A stretch of DNA of 64,000 nucleotides from Acidobacteriota bacterium (lineage in GTDB: Bacteria > Acidobacteriota > Thermoanaerobaculia > Multivoradales > J023): contig JAJCXR010000053.1 in NCBI GenBank assembly GCA_029263315.1, forward strand, positions 248,001 through 312,000, in the 5' to 3' direction. Under the pieces are notes generated by a model. The model was not told the DNA's origin. It saw only the letters and a list, made by a program, of their open reading frames with translations, and did not search any database. This document shows positions 40,557-48,987 of this stretch, piece after piece. The position numbers were made by a program, and so were the translations under genes. Numbering within the stretch: position 1 is the stretch's first letter; each line of letters opens with the position of its first letter.

Positions 40557-40898
40557 TCAGGGGGAGATGCAGGGATTGGACAGAACCACCGAGTCCTGAC
40601 TCGAGACCATCTTGTTGACCACGCTGACGGTGACCTGCTTGGACCACGTGATGACCGACACCGACGCGTAGTTGGGATCGTCGTGGGGTCCGGAAATCGG
40701 TGTCACACCGGAGCTCCAGCTGAAGGTGCCACCATTGGCGATGGTGGCGCTGAGGTCATAGATCGCTTGGTTGCCGGAGCATTCGACGAAGCTGGAGGAC
40801 AGCACGACGCCGCTGGAAGCGGCTTCGACTTCGCCAACGAGCTGAAAAGTTGCAAAAAACGCCAAACACAGTAGGGAAATGATTGCGGTAGTCTTCAT
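40557..40898 (-). CDS. Small secreted protein of unknown function
   Basis: This 113-residue protein has a clear signal peptide (MKTTAIISLLCLAFFATF, cleavage near VEAAS). The mature part of about 86 residues is Ser/Val-rich and all-beta in character (GVVLSSSFVECSGN, FSWSSGVTPISGPHDDPNYA, KQVTVSVVNKM) with two cysteines, near the start (ECSG) and at the very end (NPCISP), which could pair. The pattern recalls a single Ig/PKD-like domain. I recognise no family. AAGGA lies about ten bases before the ATG at 40898; the frame is open further upstream but that part lies in the leader. It sits between the TPR kinase and the giant YD gene, all on the minus strand. Confidence 0.6.
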   Translation of the reverse strand: MKTTAIISLLCLAFFATFQLVGEVEAASSGVVLSSSFVECSGNQAIYDLSATIANGGTFSWSSGVTPISGPHDDPNYASVSVITWSKQVTVSVVNKMVSSQDSVVLSNPCISP

Positions 40899-41062
40899 CA
40901 CTGGATTCCTTTCACAGGTGCGGGCGCCCCACAGCCATCGATTCGACGACCTCTGACGCAGCCTGCCGTTATCGAGGTGGAGGAGCGCTCGACTCCCGAG
41001 CGCCTTCTCTCCCCCCTTACTCCGACATGCGGAATCCATCAAAAAACGGGACCAGGTAGCGT

Positions 41063-43879
41063 TCAGTTTTGCAACTGCTCTTCGTAGAGACGCACCTGCT
41101 CGGGCCTCTCCATGGCGCCGTAGAGCTCGACGAGCCATGCCAGCACTTGGCGCTGGCGGGAAGGGTTGTCGCTGGGGGCGACACGGAGAAACTCCAGAGC
41201 TTGCAGGAGGTGTTGCTCCGCCTCGTCGAGCCGGCCCTGCATTTTCAGAGAACGGCCGAGATCGGCCAGGGCCATGGCGATACGCCAATGCCCATCGATG
41301 TGCGAGCGATGTAGCTCTTCCAAGGCCTGGCGCAGAATGATCTCGGCTTCACCGCCCCGCTGCCGCTCGAGCAGGAGATCTGCCAAAGCCAGGCTCGGAT
41401 AGGCGATGGCGCGGTGCCCCGCCGGCAGATTCTGAGCGATGGAGGCGGCCAGCTCGAAGAGCCCTTGGGCCCTGGCCAGTTGGCCCTGGCGTCGATACAG
41501 CTGACCCAGGGTGAGATAGGTCTGCCCCACCAAGGGATGACGTTCCCCCAACGCCTGGCGACGGATGTCCAGGGACTCCAAAAACAGCGCCTCGGCCTCC
41601 TCGAAACGTCTCAGCTCGCTCAACAACACCGCCAGATTACTGGCCATGGTCGCCACCTCGAGATCCTGCTGCGAAAGCCCGCGCACGATCTCGATGGCTT
41701 GGCGCTGCAGAACCACCGCCTCTTCCTTCCTACCCTGATGACTGATCGTCAAGGCCAGGCTGTTCTTGGAGTCGGCGACGGACCAATGGTTGGCGCCATG
41801 GATCTCGAGCTTTAATTGGACAACCTGGCGGTACAGGGACTCCGCCACGGCATAGTGACCGAGCAAGTGCTCCAAACGGGCCAGGTCCCCTCGGCTCTCA
41901 GCCACCTTGGGATGACGATCGCCGTAGTGCTGCCGGCGAGCTGCCAGGGAGTGACGAAGCATCTGGCGGGAGGCGTCCCATTGACCTTCCTCTTGCAGCA
42001 ACACGCCATAATTGCGCTGCACTTGCGCCAATCCGGGGACATCCGCGCCCAGCTGCCGTTGCCGCAGATCGAGGGCTTGTCGGTAGAGATCCCGCGAGGC
42101 TTCGAAGCGGTACAGCCGTTGTTCCAGCATGGCCAGGGATTCCAAGGCTCGGACGTAGGTTGGCAGGTCGTCAAGGTTTCGTCCGAGATCGACGGCCCGC
42201 TGTAACATGGTCTCCGCTTCCTCCACCTGACCGGCGGCGGCCTTGACCGCGCCGAGGTGGGTCAAGCTCTCGACGACCTCGGCGGGCGTCGTCTCTCGGC
42301 GCGCCAAACGCAGCTCGAGGCCCCGTCGTAGAAGGTCTTGAGCCGGCTCCAGGAGGCCGATCTGAGAGTAGATTTGCCCCATGGCATCGAGCATCATGCC
42401 CTGGACCTCCGGATCCCCCTGGAGTCCGTGGGCAATGCGCTGGGCACCGGAATCGAGCAATTCACGGGCCGTCACCGCTTGGCCGACCGAGGCATTGGGA
42501 TCGCTCACCGAAAAGGTTTCGATGAGAAACGCCACCAGCTGCTCCGCCTTCTTCTTCTCCCGTTCCGTGCGGTCGACCTGGGCGATGAGAGTGGAAATGA
42601 AGACACTGATCAAAAGGATCATCAATAGGCCGGACAAGCCACCCACCAGGGCGGGGGCCCGGTGGCGACGCAAGAATTTCCGCAGCCGGTAACCGACGCC
42701 GGGAGGGCCGGCAACGATGGGTCGATCCTGCAAATATCGGGTCAGATCCTCGGCCAGCTCGTTGGCCGTCGCATAACGCAGCTCCGATTTCTTGCGCAGC
42801 GCCTTTGCGGTGATGGTGTCGAGGTCGCCTTGCAGGGACCGGCGTAACCCTTCCGGCGAGGCCCCTCGAGAGGACGCGATGTCCCTTGGGCTCAGCCCGT
42901 CGCTGTCGGCCTCGGGCTCGGACCTGCGGGCCGTCACCCGGCGACTAGGTTTCGCTAGATCCTCCTCGTCGACCCGGCGCAAGACATCGTAGGGCGTTGA
43001 GCTGCCGGCGAAGGGCGAGACACCGCAAAGTAGCTCGTAGAGCACCAATCCCAAACAATAGACATCGCTGGCGGTGGTGATCGGCTGACCCAGGATCTGC
43101 TCCGGGCTGGCGTGCGACAGGGTCAGAATGCGCTGATGCTCTTCCGTCGCCTCAAGACCCGCGTCGGTGGCCGGCGATTCGAGCAGCTTGGCGATCCCAA
43201 AGTCGAGCAACTTGGGCTCTCCATCGGTGTCGACCAAGATGTTGCTCGGTTTGAGATCTCGGTGCACCACCAGGTTGCGATGGGCGTATTGCACCGCTGC
43301 GCACACCTTGATCAGCAGCCCCAAGCGTTGCTTCAAGGGCAGCCGATGGCGATCGCAATAGGTGGTGATGGGCAAACCATCGACGTACTCCATGACCAGA
43401 TAGGGCTGGCCATCGTCCGTCGAACCGCCATCGTAGAGGCGGGCGATATTGGGATGCTCGAGGCCGGCGAGAATCTGCCGCTCGCGGTGAAAGCGCCAGA
43501 TATCCCGCGCCGCCATTCCGCGTCCCCGCACGACTTTGATGGCCACCCGTCGTTGGAAGTCATCGTCGTCGCGGGTGGCCAGGAAAACGACCCCCATGCC
43601 GCCCTGTCCCAGCAGCCCAGAGAGGCGATAGCTGCCGATGCGAGCCCCCACCTCGAGCTGCTCATCCAGCAGGGCATCGCCAGCCGTGATGGCTTGGAGG
43701 GGAGAACGATCGAGTATGCCGGCGCTGCGGCGATCCTGCTCGATCCAGCGTTCCACCTCCCGTCGAAGCTCCGTATCCGCGCCGCAAGACCGGCGCAAGA
43801 AAGCTGCCCGCTGATCGTCGGGAAGCTCCAGGGCGGCATCAAAAACCTCACCGGCCAGGCGGTGGCGCTCGACGTCCAT
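41063..43879 (-). CDS. Membrane Ser/Thr protein kinase with TPR sensor domain
   Basis: This 938-residue protein has an N-terminal helical segment (1-80) common in ECF-linked kinases, then a Hanks-type kinase: GQGGMG loop 91-96, K115 in VAIKV, HRDLKPSN from 206, DFG 226-228. One membrane helix follows (about 415-437, LVGGLSGLLMILLISVFIS), and then about ten tetratricopeptide repeats outside the membrane (for example LGQLYRRQGQLARAQGLFE). All catalytic residues are present. Its ATG directly follows the TGA of the sigma factor gene, so the two are coupled. The pseudogene at 38-1030 is a close paralog. Confidence 0.93.
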   Translation of the reverse strand: MDVERHRLAGEVFDAALELPDDQRAAFLRRSCGADTELRREVERWIEQDRRSAGILDRSPLQAITAGDALLDEQLEVGARIGSYRLSGLLGQGGMGVVFLATRDDDDFQRRVAIKVVRGRGMAARDIWRFHRERQILAGLEHPNIARLYDGGSTDDGQPYLVMEYVDGLPITTYCDRHRLPLKQRLGLLIKVCAAVQYAHRNLVVHRDLKPSNILVDTDGEPKLLDFGIAKLLESPATDAGLEATEEHQRILTLSHASPEQILGQPITTASDVYCLGLVLYELLCGVSPFAGSSTPYDVLRRVDEEDLAKPSRRVTARRSEPEADSDGLSPRDIASSRGASPEGLRRSLQGDLDTITAKALRKKSELRYATANELAEDLTRYLQDRPIVAGPPGVGYRLRKFLRRHRAPALVGGLSGLLMILLISVFISTLIAQVDRTEREKKKAEQLVAFLIETFSVSDPNASVGQAVTARELLDSGAQRIAHGLQGDPEVQGMMLDAMGQIYSQIGLLEPAQDLLRRGLELRLARRETTPAEVVESLTHLGAVKAAAGQVEEAETMLQRAVDLGRNLDDLPTYVRALESLAMLEQRLYRFEASRDLYRQALDLRQRQLGADVPGLAQVQRNYGVLLQEEGQWDASRQMLRHSLAARRQHYGDRHPKVAESRGDLARLEHLLGHYAVAESLYRQVVQLKLEIHGANHWSVADSKNSLALTISHQGRKEEAVVLQRQAIEIVRGLSQQDLEVATMASNLAVLLSELRRFEEAEALFLESLDIRRQALGERHPLVGQTYLTLGQLYRRQGQLARAQGLFELAASIAQNLPAGHRAIAYPSLALADLLLERQRGGEAEIILRQALEELHRSHIDGHWRIAMALADLGRSLKMQGRLDEAEQHLLQALEFLRVAPSDNPSRQRQVLAWLVELYGAMERPEQVRLYEEQLQN

Positions 43880-44461
43880 TCAGACCCCTTTGAGGGCGAG
43901 CTCAGAGTACAACCAAGCGCGAGCCCGTCGCCAATAGCGCTTGACCGAAGTCGCCGAAATGCTCAAATAGCCCGCCGTCTCCGCCACGGAAAGACCACCA
44001 AAGAACCTCGCTTCGACAATTCGCACCTGCAATGCATCGAGGGTCTCCAAGCGATCGAGAGCTTGACCGAGGGCCACCATCTCTTCGACATCGACGGCCA
44101 AACCTGCCTCGAGATCTTCCGGAAGGGTGACCCGAAATCGCTCGCCGCCGCGTTTCAGGGCTCCCCGTTCCCGCCCGTGGTCGACCAAAACCTGCCGCAT
44201 GAGGCGGGAAGCCACGCCGAAGAAGTGACACCGACTCTGCCAGCCCATGGCCTGGCCGGCCATCAAACGGAGGCAGACCTCGTGCACCAAGGCCGTCGGC
44301 TGGAGTGTGTGATCCCGGCGCTCGCTGCGGAACTGGCCGACCGCGCAACGCTTGAGCTCGCCATAGACCAAGTCGAAGACCCTCTGACGCGCTTCGTCGT
44401 CGCCGGTATCCCAGCGTTGCAGCCAGGTCGTCAGCTCCCCTGGGCTTTCCACATCATCCAT
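43880..44461 (-). CDS. ECF-type RNA polymerase sigma factor (TIGR02999-like)
   Basis: This 193-residue sigma factor has region 2 (RVFDLVYGELKRCAVGQF, then LQPTALVHEVCLRLM) and region 4 ending in a helix-turn-helix (RFFGGLSVAETAGYLSISAT, then VKRYWRRARAWLYSEL). The wording LQPTALVHEVYLRL is characteristic of the ECF group found in acidobacteria and planctomycetes beside Ser/Thr kinases; that group is thought to be regulated by phosphorylation rather than by an anti-sigma factor, and no anti-sigma gene is adjacent here. Stop and kinase start touch (TGA then ATG). Targets unknown. Confidence 0.9.
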   Translation of the reverse strand: MDDVESPGELTTWLQRWDTGDDEARQRVFDLVYGELKRCAVGQFRSERRDHTLQPTALVHEVCLRLMAGQAMGWQSRCHFFGVASRLMRQVLVDHGRERGALKRGGERFRVTLPEDLEAGLAVDVEEMVALGQALDRLETLDALQVRIVEARFFGGLSVAETAGYLSISATSVKRYWRRARAWLYSELALKGV

Positions 44462-44741
44462 CTTGCACCCGGTAGAGACATTAAAAAAAGATCACACATC
44501 CTGGCACGGCTCCCGCTGCAGCCCCAGGAACCGAGCCGTCATTGACTGCGATGGTCGCACGACCTGTCTACGTCTGGGCTACAAAAAGGATGCGGCTCTG
44601 GGGGTGATTGGGACGATCCGAGGCGCCTCAGGGACGACCGCACAGCCAGCGGTTTGGGATCGGCTCTTGCTGCGCTACAGCCGCCGCCCATGGAATCCAA
44701 GGTCTTCTAACGCCGTCAAGAACCGCCGGCAAGAACAGGCG
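44462..44741. other. 280-base intergenic stretch, no gene recognised
   Basis: This stretch separates the sigma factor start from the HEAT-repeat gene's stop (both on the minus strand). The T-rich run at 44482-44489 (on the minus strand) lies about 25 bases before the sigma factor ATG. ACGGCTC (about 44507) can pair with GAGCCGT (about 44533) across 20 bases. No promoter or RNA gene is convincing. Confidence 0.4.
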
Positions 44742-45602
44742 TCAAAACATCAACAAACCGCGGTTGCTGCCCCGTAGCGCCACCAGGCACCGGGCGGCTT
44801 GCATGCGGATGTTCTTGGCACCATGCTTCAATTGATCCTCGAGCAACTCTTCCAGGTCCTCGACCTGCGGGGCCGAGGTGGTGAGCCCTTCGAGCATGTC
44901 GGCCAAGCGGAGCAGATTGGACTCGGAGCTGAGCTCTTCCGGCGCCTCCACCCAATAGCCGGCCAGGGCCCGCACCGCCTGGACGCCACCGATCTTCGAC
45001 AACGATTCCGTGGCCAAGGGTCCGAGCAGTGGATCGGGCAACAACGAGGCAAGGTCCTCGACCACCTCCGCCGAGCCCAAACGCCCCATGGCCTCGATGG
45101 CGGCGGCCTGGAGCCACGGCTCACCGTTCAGGAAAGGGCGGATATACGGGACTGCCCGCGAGTCCCCCAGCAACCCCAAGGCACCGATGGCCTCCTGGAC
45201 GACATTGGCTTCCTGGTGATCCAGCACTTGCAGCAGGGCTTCAAAGGATTGCGGATCTCGCAGATGGCTGAGCACCATGACCGCTTGCAACACCACATCT
45301 GGATCCTGGTCTTCGAGTAGGTAACATGCCAGGTTGAGGGACCGCTTGCGGCGCAACTTCAGGATCTCGACGGCCGCATTACGCCGGACGTCGTCCTCTT
45401 CGCGCAGATACTCCAAGAGTCGGCTGTTGGAGAGGATGGCGGCGCCCAAACCCAGAGCCCTGGGACGCACCGCCGGATTCGAGCTCTTGATCACCCGCTC
45501 GAAGACCTCGAGCTGCTGATCCGGCGTCATCGTGGGCAGCAGATCCAACAACTTGAAATTGATGATCTGGGACTTGGTGGGCGATTTCCTCGAATACGGC
45601 AC
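44742..45602 (-). CDS. HEAT-repeat protein
   Basis: This protein is 286 residues from a GTG at 45602 preceded by AAGGAG at eight bases; the frame is open to 45776 but that part is Arg-rich and has no ribosome site. It consists of repeated helix pairs (DPDVVLQAVMVLSHLRDPQS, then EANVVQEAIGALGLLGDSRA, then GEPWLQAAAIEAMGRLGSAE) typical of HEAT/PBS-lyase-like repeats, with no catalytic domain and no signal peptide. It is probably a cytoplasmic protein-protein scaffold. It is divergent from the DegT aminotransferase gene. Partners unknown. Confidence 0.82.
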   Translation of the reverse strand: MPYSRKSPTKSQIINFKLLDLLPTMTPDQQLEVFERVIKSSNPAVRPRALGLGAAILSNSRLLEYLREEDDVRRNAAVEILKLRRKRSLNLACYLLEDQDPDVVLQAVMVLSHLRDPQSFEALLQVLDHQEANVVQEAIGALGLLGDSRAVPYIRPFLNGEPWLQAAAIEAMGRLGSAEVVEDLASLLPDPLLGPLATESLSKIGGVQAVRALAGYWVEAPEELSSESNLLRLADMLEGLTTSAPQVEDLEELLEDQLKHGAKNIRMQAARCLVALRGSNRGLLMF

Positions 45603-45793
45603 CGGCCTGACTCCTTCTCGTTCTCCGCCGAACCGAACAGCATCAGAGCCTCGGCGTCGCGGCAGGCCGCGGCGTGTCTCGTCGATTGAGCCTTCGATCG
45701 GCTGGCTGCGAGCTCCGACGATTCTTGCATGTTCAGATTCTCTGATGGTGATTGTAACAGGCCAAATCAGAATCATCGACGCAAGCCGCGGAA

Positions 45794-45822
45794 TTGTCGA
45801 TCTTCTGAGATGGGTCTATACT
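45794..45822 (+). promoter_or_regulatory. Candidate sigma-70 promoter for the DegT/FMN-reductase operon
   Basis: TTGTCG (45794-45799) and TATACT (45817-45822) are separated by exactly 17 bases, 63 bases before the ATG at 45886. The upstream sequence contains an imperfect inverted repeat (GATTCTCTGAT near 45731 and ATCAGAATC near 45766). Confidence 0.5.
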
Positions 45823-45885
45823 CCGCCCAGCTGTGCCAATCGACCCACGCCCTCAACCACCCAAGACGCCTCGACCCCATCGACT

Positions 45886-47010
45886 ATGGCAGTACCTTTC
45901 ATCGATCTGCGCCGTTTCGAAGACGGCTTCCTGGAAAGCTGGTCCGAGCGCTGTCGCCAGCTGACCCTCGGCACCCAATTTGTCGGAGGCCCCGCCGTCG
46001 AGGCTTTCGAAGCCCGTATGGCGGCCTATTGCGGCACCGCCCACGCCGTTGGCTGTGCCAATGGCACCGATGCCCTGCAGCTCGCCCTGCGGGCCTCCGG
46101 CGTCGGCCCGGGCGATGTCGTCCTGCTGCCGGATGCGACCTTCTGGGCGACGCTGGAAGCGGTCGTCAACTGTGGCGCCCAGCCGGTGACCGTCGATATC
46201 GATCCCACCGACCTGCAAATGGACTTCGAGCTCTTCCGGAAGGCGGTGGAGACCTATAGCCCCAAGGCGGCGATCTTGGTGCACCTCTATGGCTGGGCGA
46301 GCCATCGTTTGGCGGACTATCGGAGCTTTTGCCGGGAGCGGGGCCTGGTGCTGGTGGAAGATGGGGCGCAAGTCTGTGGCAGCGAGGTCGACGGCCGATC
46401 AGTGTTCGCCGACTGCCGGCTGGCCACCCTATCGTTCTATCCCGCCAAGGTCTTGGGGGCCAACGGAGATGCCGGCATGGTGCTGTGTCAGGACGACGCC
46501 CTCGCCACCCGCCTTCGGCAGTTGACCAACCACGGACGCAGCAGCCATTACGGGCACACACAGGTCGGCTGGAACAGTCGTTTAGGGGGCTTCGAAGCGT
46601 CCTATCTGAGCCTCGGGTTGGACCACCTGCCCGAGCGTTTGGCCAGCCGTCGTCGGGCCGCCACCTTCTATCGTCGGCGTCTCGCCGAGCTCGACATTCG
46701 ATGTATCGCCGCCCCGCAAGGCCAGCTGGAGAACGGCTACTTGAACGTCTGCCTGCACAGCCCGGAGGTACGCGGCGAGCTGGAAGCGGTGTTGCGACAA
46801 CAACAGATCGGTTTCGGCAACGTCTACCCTTGCTCGGTGTCACAGCAACCCGGCGCCCAAGGCGTCTTGGCGGGCAAGATCGGCGGTGCCGAGGCGGAGC
46901 GCCTGGCCAAAGGAGTTCTCAACTTGCCGTTGTTCGCCCATATCGAGGATCACGAGCTCGAGGAAGTGCTGAGCACCGTGGCCACTGCGCTGCAAGGTAT
47001 CCGCCAGTGA
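45886..47010 (+). CDS. DegT/DnrJ/EryC1/StrS-family PLP aminotransferase
   Basis: This 374-residue PLP enzyme starts VPFIDLRRFE, as usual for the sugar aminotransferase family. It shows the cofactor pocket CANGTDALQLALRASGVGPG, EDGAQVCGSEVDGR (the Asp that contacts the pyridine nitrogen) and the catalytic Lys in FYPAKVLGANGDAGM. Family members make amino sugars for surface glycans, antibiotics or glycoproteins, so it may serve the polysaccharide genes around 27-30 kb. The ATG at 45886 gives the standard N-terminus; the open frame back to 45532 is not needed. Its stop overlaps the next start as GTGA. Confidence 0.92.
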   Translation: MAVPFIDLRRFEDGFLESWSERCRQLTLGTQFVGGPAVEAFEARMAAYCGTAHAVGCANGTDALQLALRASGVGPGDVVLLPDATFWATLEAVVNCGAQPVTVDIDPTDLQMDFELFRKAVETYSPKAAILVHLYGWASHRLADYRSFCRERGLVLVEDGAQVCGSEVDGRSVFADCRLATLSFYPAKVLGANGDAGMVLCQDDALATRLRQLTNHGRSSHYGHTQVGWNSRLGGFEASYLSLGLDHLPERLASRRRAATFYRRRLAELDIRCIAAPQGQLENGYLNVCLHSPEVRGELEAVLRQQQIGFGNVYPCSVSQQPGAQGVLAGKIGGAEAERLAKGVLNLPLFAHIEDHELEEVLSTVATALQGIRQ

Positions 47011-47621
47011 GCGCCCTTCAAACCTCGGGATCTCAAGCCAACGGCCTGCGATTGGCGGCCATCTGCGGCAGTGTGCGGAGCGGCAACTTCACCGCCAAAG
47101 CCTTGGACCTTTGCATCGACGAAGCTCGTCAGCATGCCGCTGTCGACCGGATCGAGGTCATCGACGTCAGCCAGCTGGGTCTGCTACCTCCTGGCCTCGA
47201 GACGGCGCCCGAGCGCCTTGAAACGATGGTCGAAACAGTTCGCCAGGCGAACGGCGTCATCCTGTCGACGCCGGAGTACCACGGTTCCTACTCCAGCACC
47301 ATCAAGCTGATCATCGACAATCTCGGCTTCCCCTCCGTCTTGTCGGGCAAGGCGGTCGTCTTGCTCGGCGTCGCGGCCGGTCGGATCGGCGCCATCAAAG
47401 CTTTAGAGCACTTGCGCAGCGTCTGTTCACACGTCGGCGCGCTGGTTCTCCCCGGTCCGGTGTCGTTAGCCGGGGTGCAGCGGCTCTTCGACGCCGAAGG
47501 ACGTTGCCTCGATGCAAAGACAGAGCAGCAGGTGCGCGCTTTGAGCCACCGGCTGATCGATTACCTGGTGACGACGACCTGCCCGGAGGAAGCCTCCGCA
47601 GACTCGATCCATGGCAACTAA
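47007..47621 (+). CDS. NAD(P)H-dependent FMN reductase family protein
   Basis: This 204-residue flavodoxin-fold protein has LRLAAICGSVRSGNFTAKAL (phosphate loop for FMN) and GVILSTPEYHGSYSSTIKLI followed by IDN (the family motif PEYNGS), plus GKAVVLLGVAAGRIGAIKAL. Members reduce FMN, quinones, chromate or azo compounds with NAD(P)H. The start is a GTG at 47007 overlapping the aminotransferase stop by four bases, so the two are made together, although a biochemical link is not obvious. Confidence 0.9.
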   Translation: MSALQTSGSQANGLRLAAICGSVRSGNFTAKALDLCIDEARQHAAVDRIEVIDVSQLGLLPPGLETAPERLETMVETVRQANGVILSTPEYHGSYSSTIKLIIDNLGFPSVLSGKAVVLLGVAAGRIGAIKALEHLRSVCSHVGALVLPGPVSLAGVQRLFDAEGRCLDAKTEQQVRALSHRLIDYLVTTTCPEEASADSIHGN

Positions 47622-47675
47622 AGTAGTGCGTCACAAATCCGCCGTCTGTCGGACGCACGACACTAGGGAGACACC

Positions 47676-47735
47676 ATGACTAAGGACGACATGACTCAGG
47701 ACGAAATGACTCAGGACGACGTGACTCAAGACGAC
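47676..47735 (+). repeat. Four 15-bp tandem repeats at a gene start
   Basis: The units are ATGACTAAGGACGAC, ATGACTCAGGACGAA, ATGACTCAGGACGAC and GTGACTCAAGACGAC. Each keeps frame, starts with a possible initiation codon and contains AGGA or a near match that could serve as a ribosome site for the next unit. Confidence 0.85.
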
Positions 47736-48026
47736 ATCGAGAGTTTGACCTTGGAGCGATTCAGGACCCACTTGAACAGCCACTTCACTCTGCCCTTCGA
47801 AAACAGTGAGCCCATCCGCTTGCAGCTCGTCGAGGCCAGCGCCCTGGAATCAACGCCGCGCTTGCAGCGCCAGCCTTTCAGCCTGCTCTTCAAAGGTCCT
47901 CAGGAACCCTGCCTCTCGCAGGCCTCGTACCACCTGCTGCATGAGGATCTAGGGCAGCTCTTGCTGTTCCTGGTGCCGATTCAGAGCGACGACCAGGGCA
48001 CCGACTACGAGGCCGTTTTCACCTGA
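47676..48026 (+). CDS. DUF6916-like small protein with repeated N-terminus
   Basis: This 116-residue cytoplasmic protein has a body LTLERFRTHLNSHFTLPF ... LQLVEASAL ... PFSLLFKGPQEPCLSQASYH ... LGQLLLFLVPI ... YEAVFT that resembles the small DUF6916 family; function unknown. The first 20 residues are four repeats of five (MTKDD, MTQDE, MTQDD, VTQDD) encoded by 15-bp units. Three units begin ATG and one GTG, so initiation could occur at several in-frame positions. It is followed by a strong hairpin. Homologs often sit near phage-tail-like or collar genes, but none is here. Confidence 0.75.
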   Translation: MTKDDMTQDEMTQDDVTQDDIESLTLERFRTHLNSHFTLPFENSEPIRLQLVEASALESTPRLQRQPFSLLFKGPQEPCLSQASYHLLHEDLGQLLLFLVPIQSDDQGTDYEAVFT

Positions 48027-48052
48027 GTCCAGGCCCGGCTATTTCCCTGTTT

Positions 48053-48092
48053 GCAACAACCCATCGATGCCGCCTCGCCGATGGGTTGTTGC
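48053..48092 (+). terminator. 14-bp hairpin after the DUF6916-like gene
   Basis: GCAACAACCCATCG (48053-48066) pairs perfectly with CGATGGGTTGTTGC (48079-48092), with a 12-base loop, followed by ATTT. The position 27 bases after the stop suits a terminator, though the U-tract is weak. Confidence 0.65.
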
Positions 48093-48177
48093 ATTTCCCA
48101 TATCGGGAGCCTCACCATCTGACCTGTTAGGCGCCCCTGTCTCCCCAGGGTCGCCATTCAATCCTTTGGAGATCGAC

Positions 48178-48879
48178 GTGGCAGAAGACAGCTTTCAGTG
48201 CAAAGAATGCAATCGATCGTTCACCGTCAAGCCGGAGATTCTGGCCCGTTATGCAGGTTGGCGCCCGGCCATCTGCTGGCCCTGCAAGTCCAAACAAAAG
48301 GCCACCGCCGGACCCGGCAGCGCCGCCAAGGGCAGCGCCAAAAGCAAGGCGGCGTCGCGCCCCAAAAGAGCCAAACGGAGCACCAAACGCAAGTCCCCGG
48401 AGGAGAACCTGAGCCGCGAGCAGGTCCTCGAGCGCTATACCGAAGGACCCTTCGACGGCGTCTTCACGGATGGCGCCTGCAGCGGCAATCCCGGTCCCGG
48501 GGGTTGGGGTGTCGTGCAAGTCGAGAACGACACCATCCTCAAAGAGCTCTCCGGCCACGACCCGGACACCACCAACAACCGGATGGAAATGAGCGCTCTC
48601 ATCGCCGCCTTGGAAATGCTGCCGGCCGACGCTGAAACCACCATTTGGTCGGACAGCAATCTGTGCGTCAAGACGCTCAACGAGTGGGCCGCCGGCTGGG
48701 AAAAAAGAGGCTGGAAACGCAAGACCGGGCCGGTGGAGAACCTCGATCTCGTGCAACGGGCTTACCGGCTCTTCCAGACTCGGCCGAAGGTCGAGATCCG
48801 TTGGATCAAGGCCCACAACGGTTCCCGCTACAATGAATACGCCGACTGTCTGGCAACCTCCTACCTGCGACAGGAGTAA
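48178..48879 (+). CDS. rnhA: Ribonuclease HI with N-terminal Cys-pair extension
   Basis: This protein is 233 residues from a GTG at 48178 (GGAG seven bases upstream). The catalytic domain (from about 88) is RNase HI: DGACSGNPGPGGWG with the first Asp, RMEMSALIAALE with Glu, WSDSNLCVKTL with Asp, and IKAHNGSRYNEYADCLA with the last Asp. It cuts RNA in RNA-DNA hybrids. The N-terminal 35 residues hold two cysteine pairs (CKECNRSF and CWPC) resembling a small zinc ribbon, then a Lys/Ala/Ser-rich basic linker (about 40-75). The extension is unlike the hybrid-binding domain seen in some RNases H and may bind nucleic acid. Confidence 0.92.
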   Translation: MAEDSFQCKECNRSFTVKPEILARYAGWRPAICWPCKSKQKATAGPGSAAKGSAKSKAASRPKRAKRSTKRKSPEENLSREQVLERYTEGPFDGVFTDGACSGNPGPGGWGVVQVENDTILKELSGHDPDTTNNRMEMSALIAALEMLPADAETTIWSDSNLCVKTLNEWAAGWEKRGWKRKTGPVENLDLVQRAYRLFQTRPKVEIRWIKAHNGSRYNEYADCLATSYLRQE

Positions 48880-48987
48880 GGGCTCGCCGTCACCCGAGAT
48901 GCGCCGTCCCCAAGTGCGCCGTCAGACTTTCCGCCGTCCTACGTTGCACGACTGGCGCCGACCTCAGCCGAAAGAAGCTACTCAACC

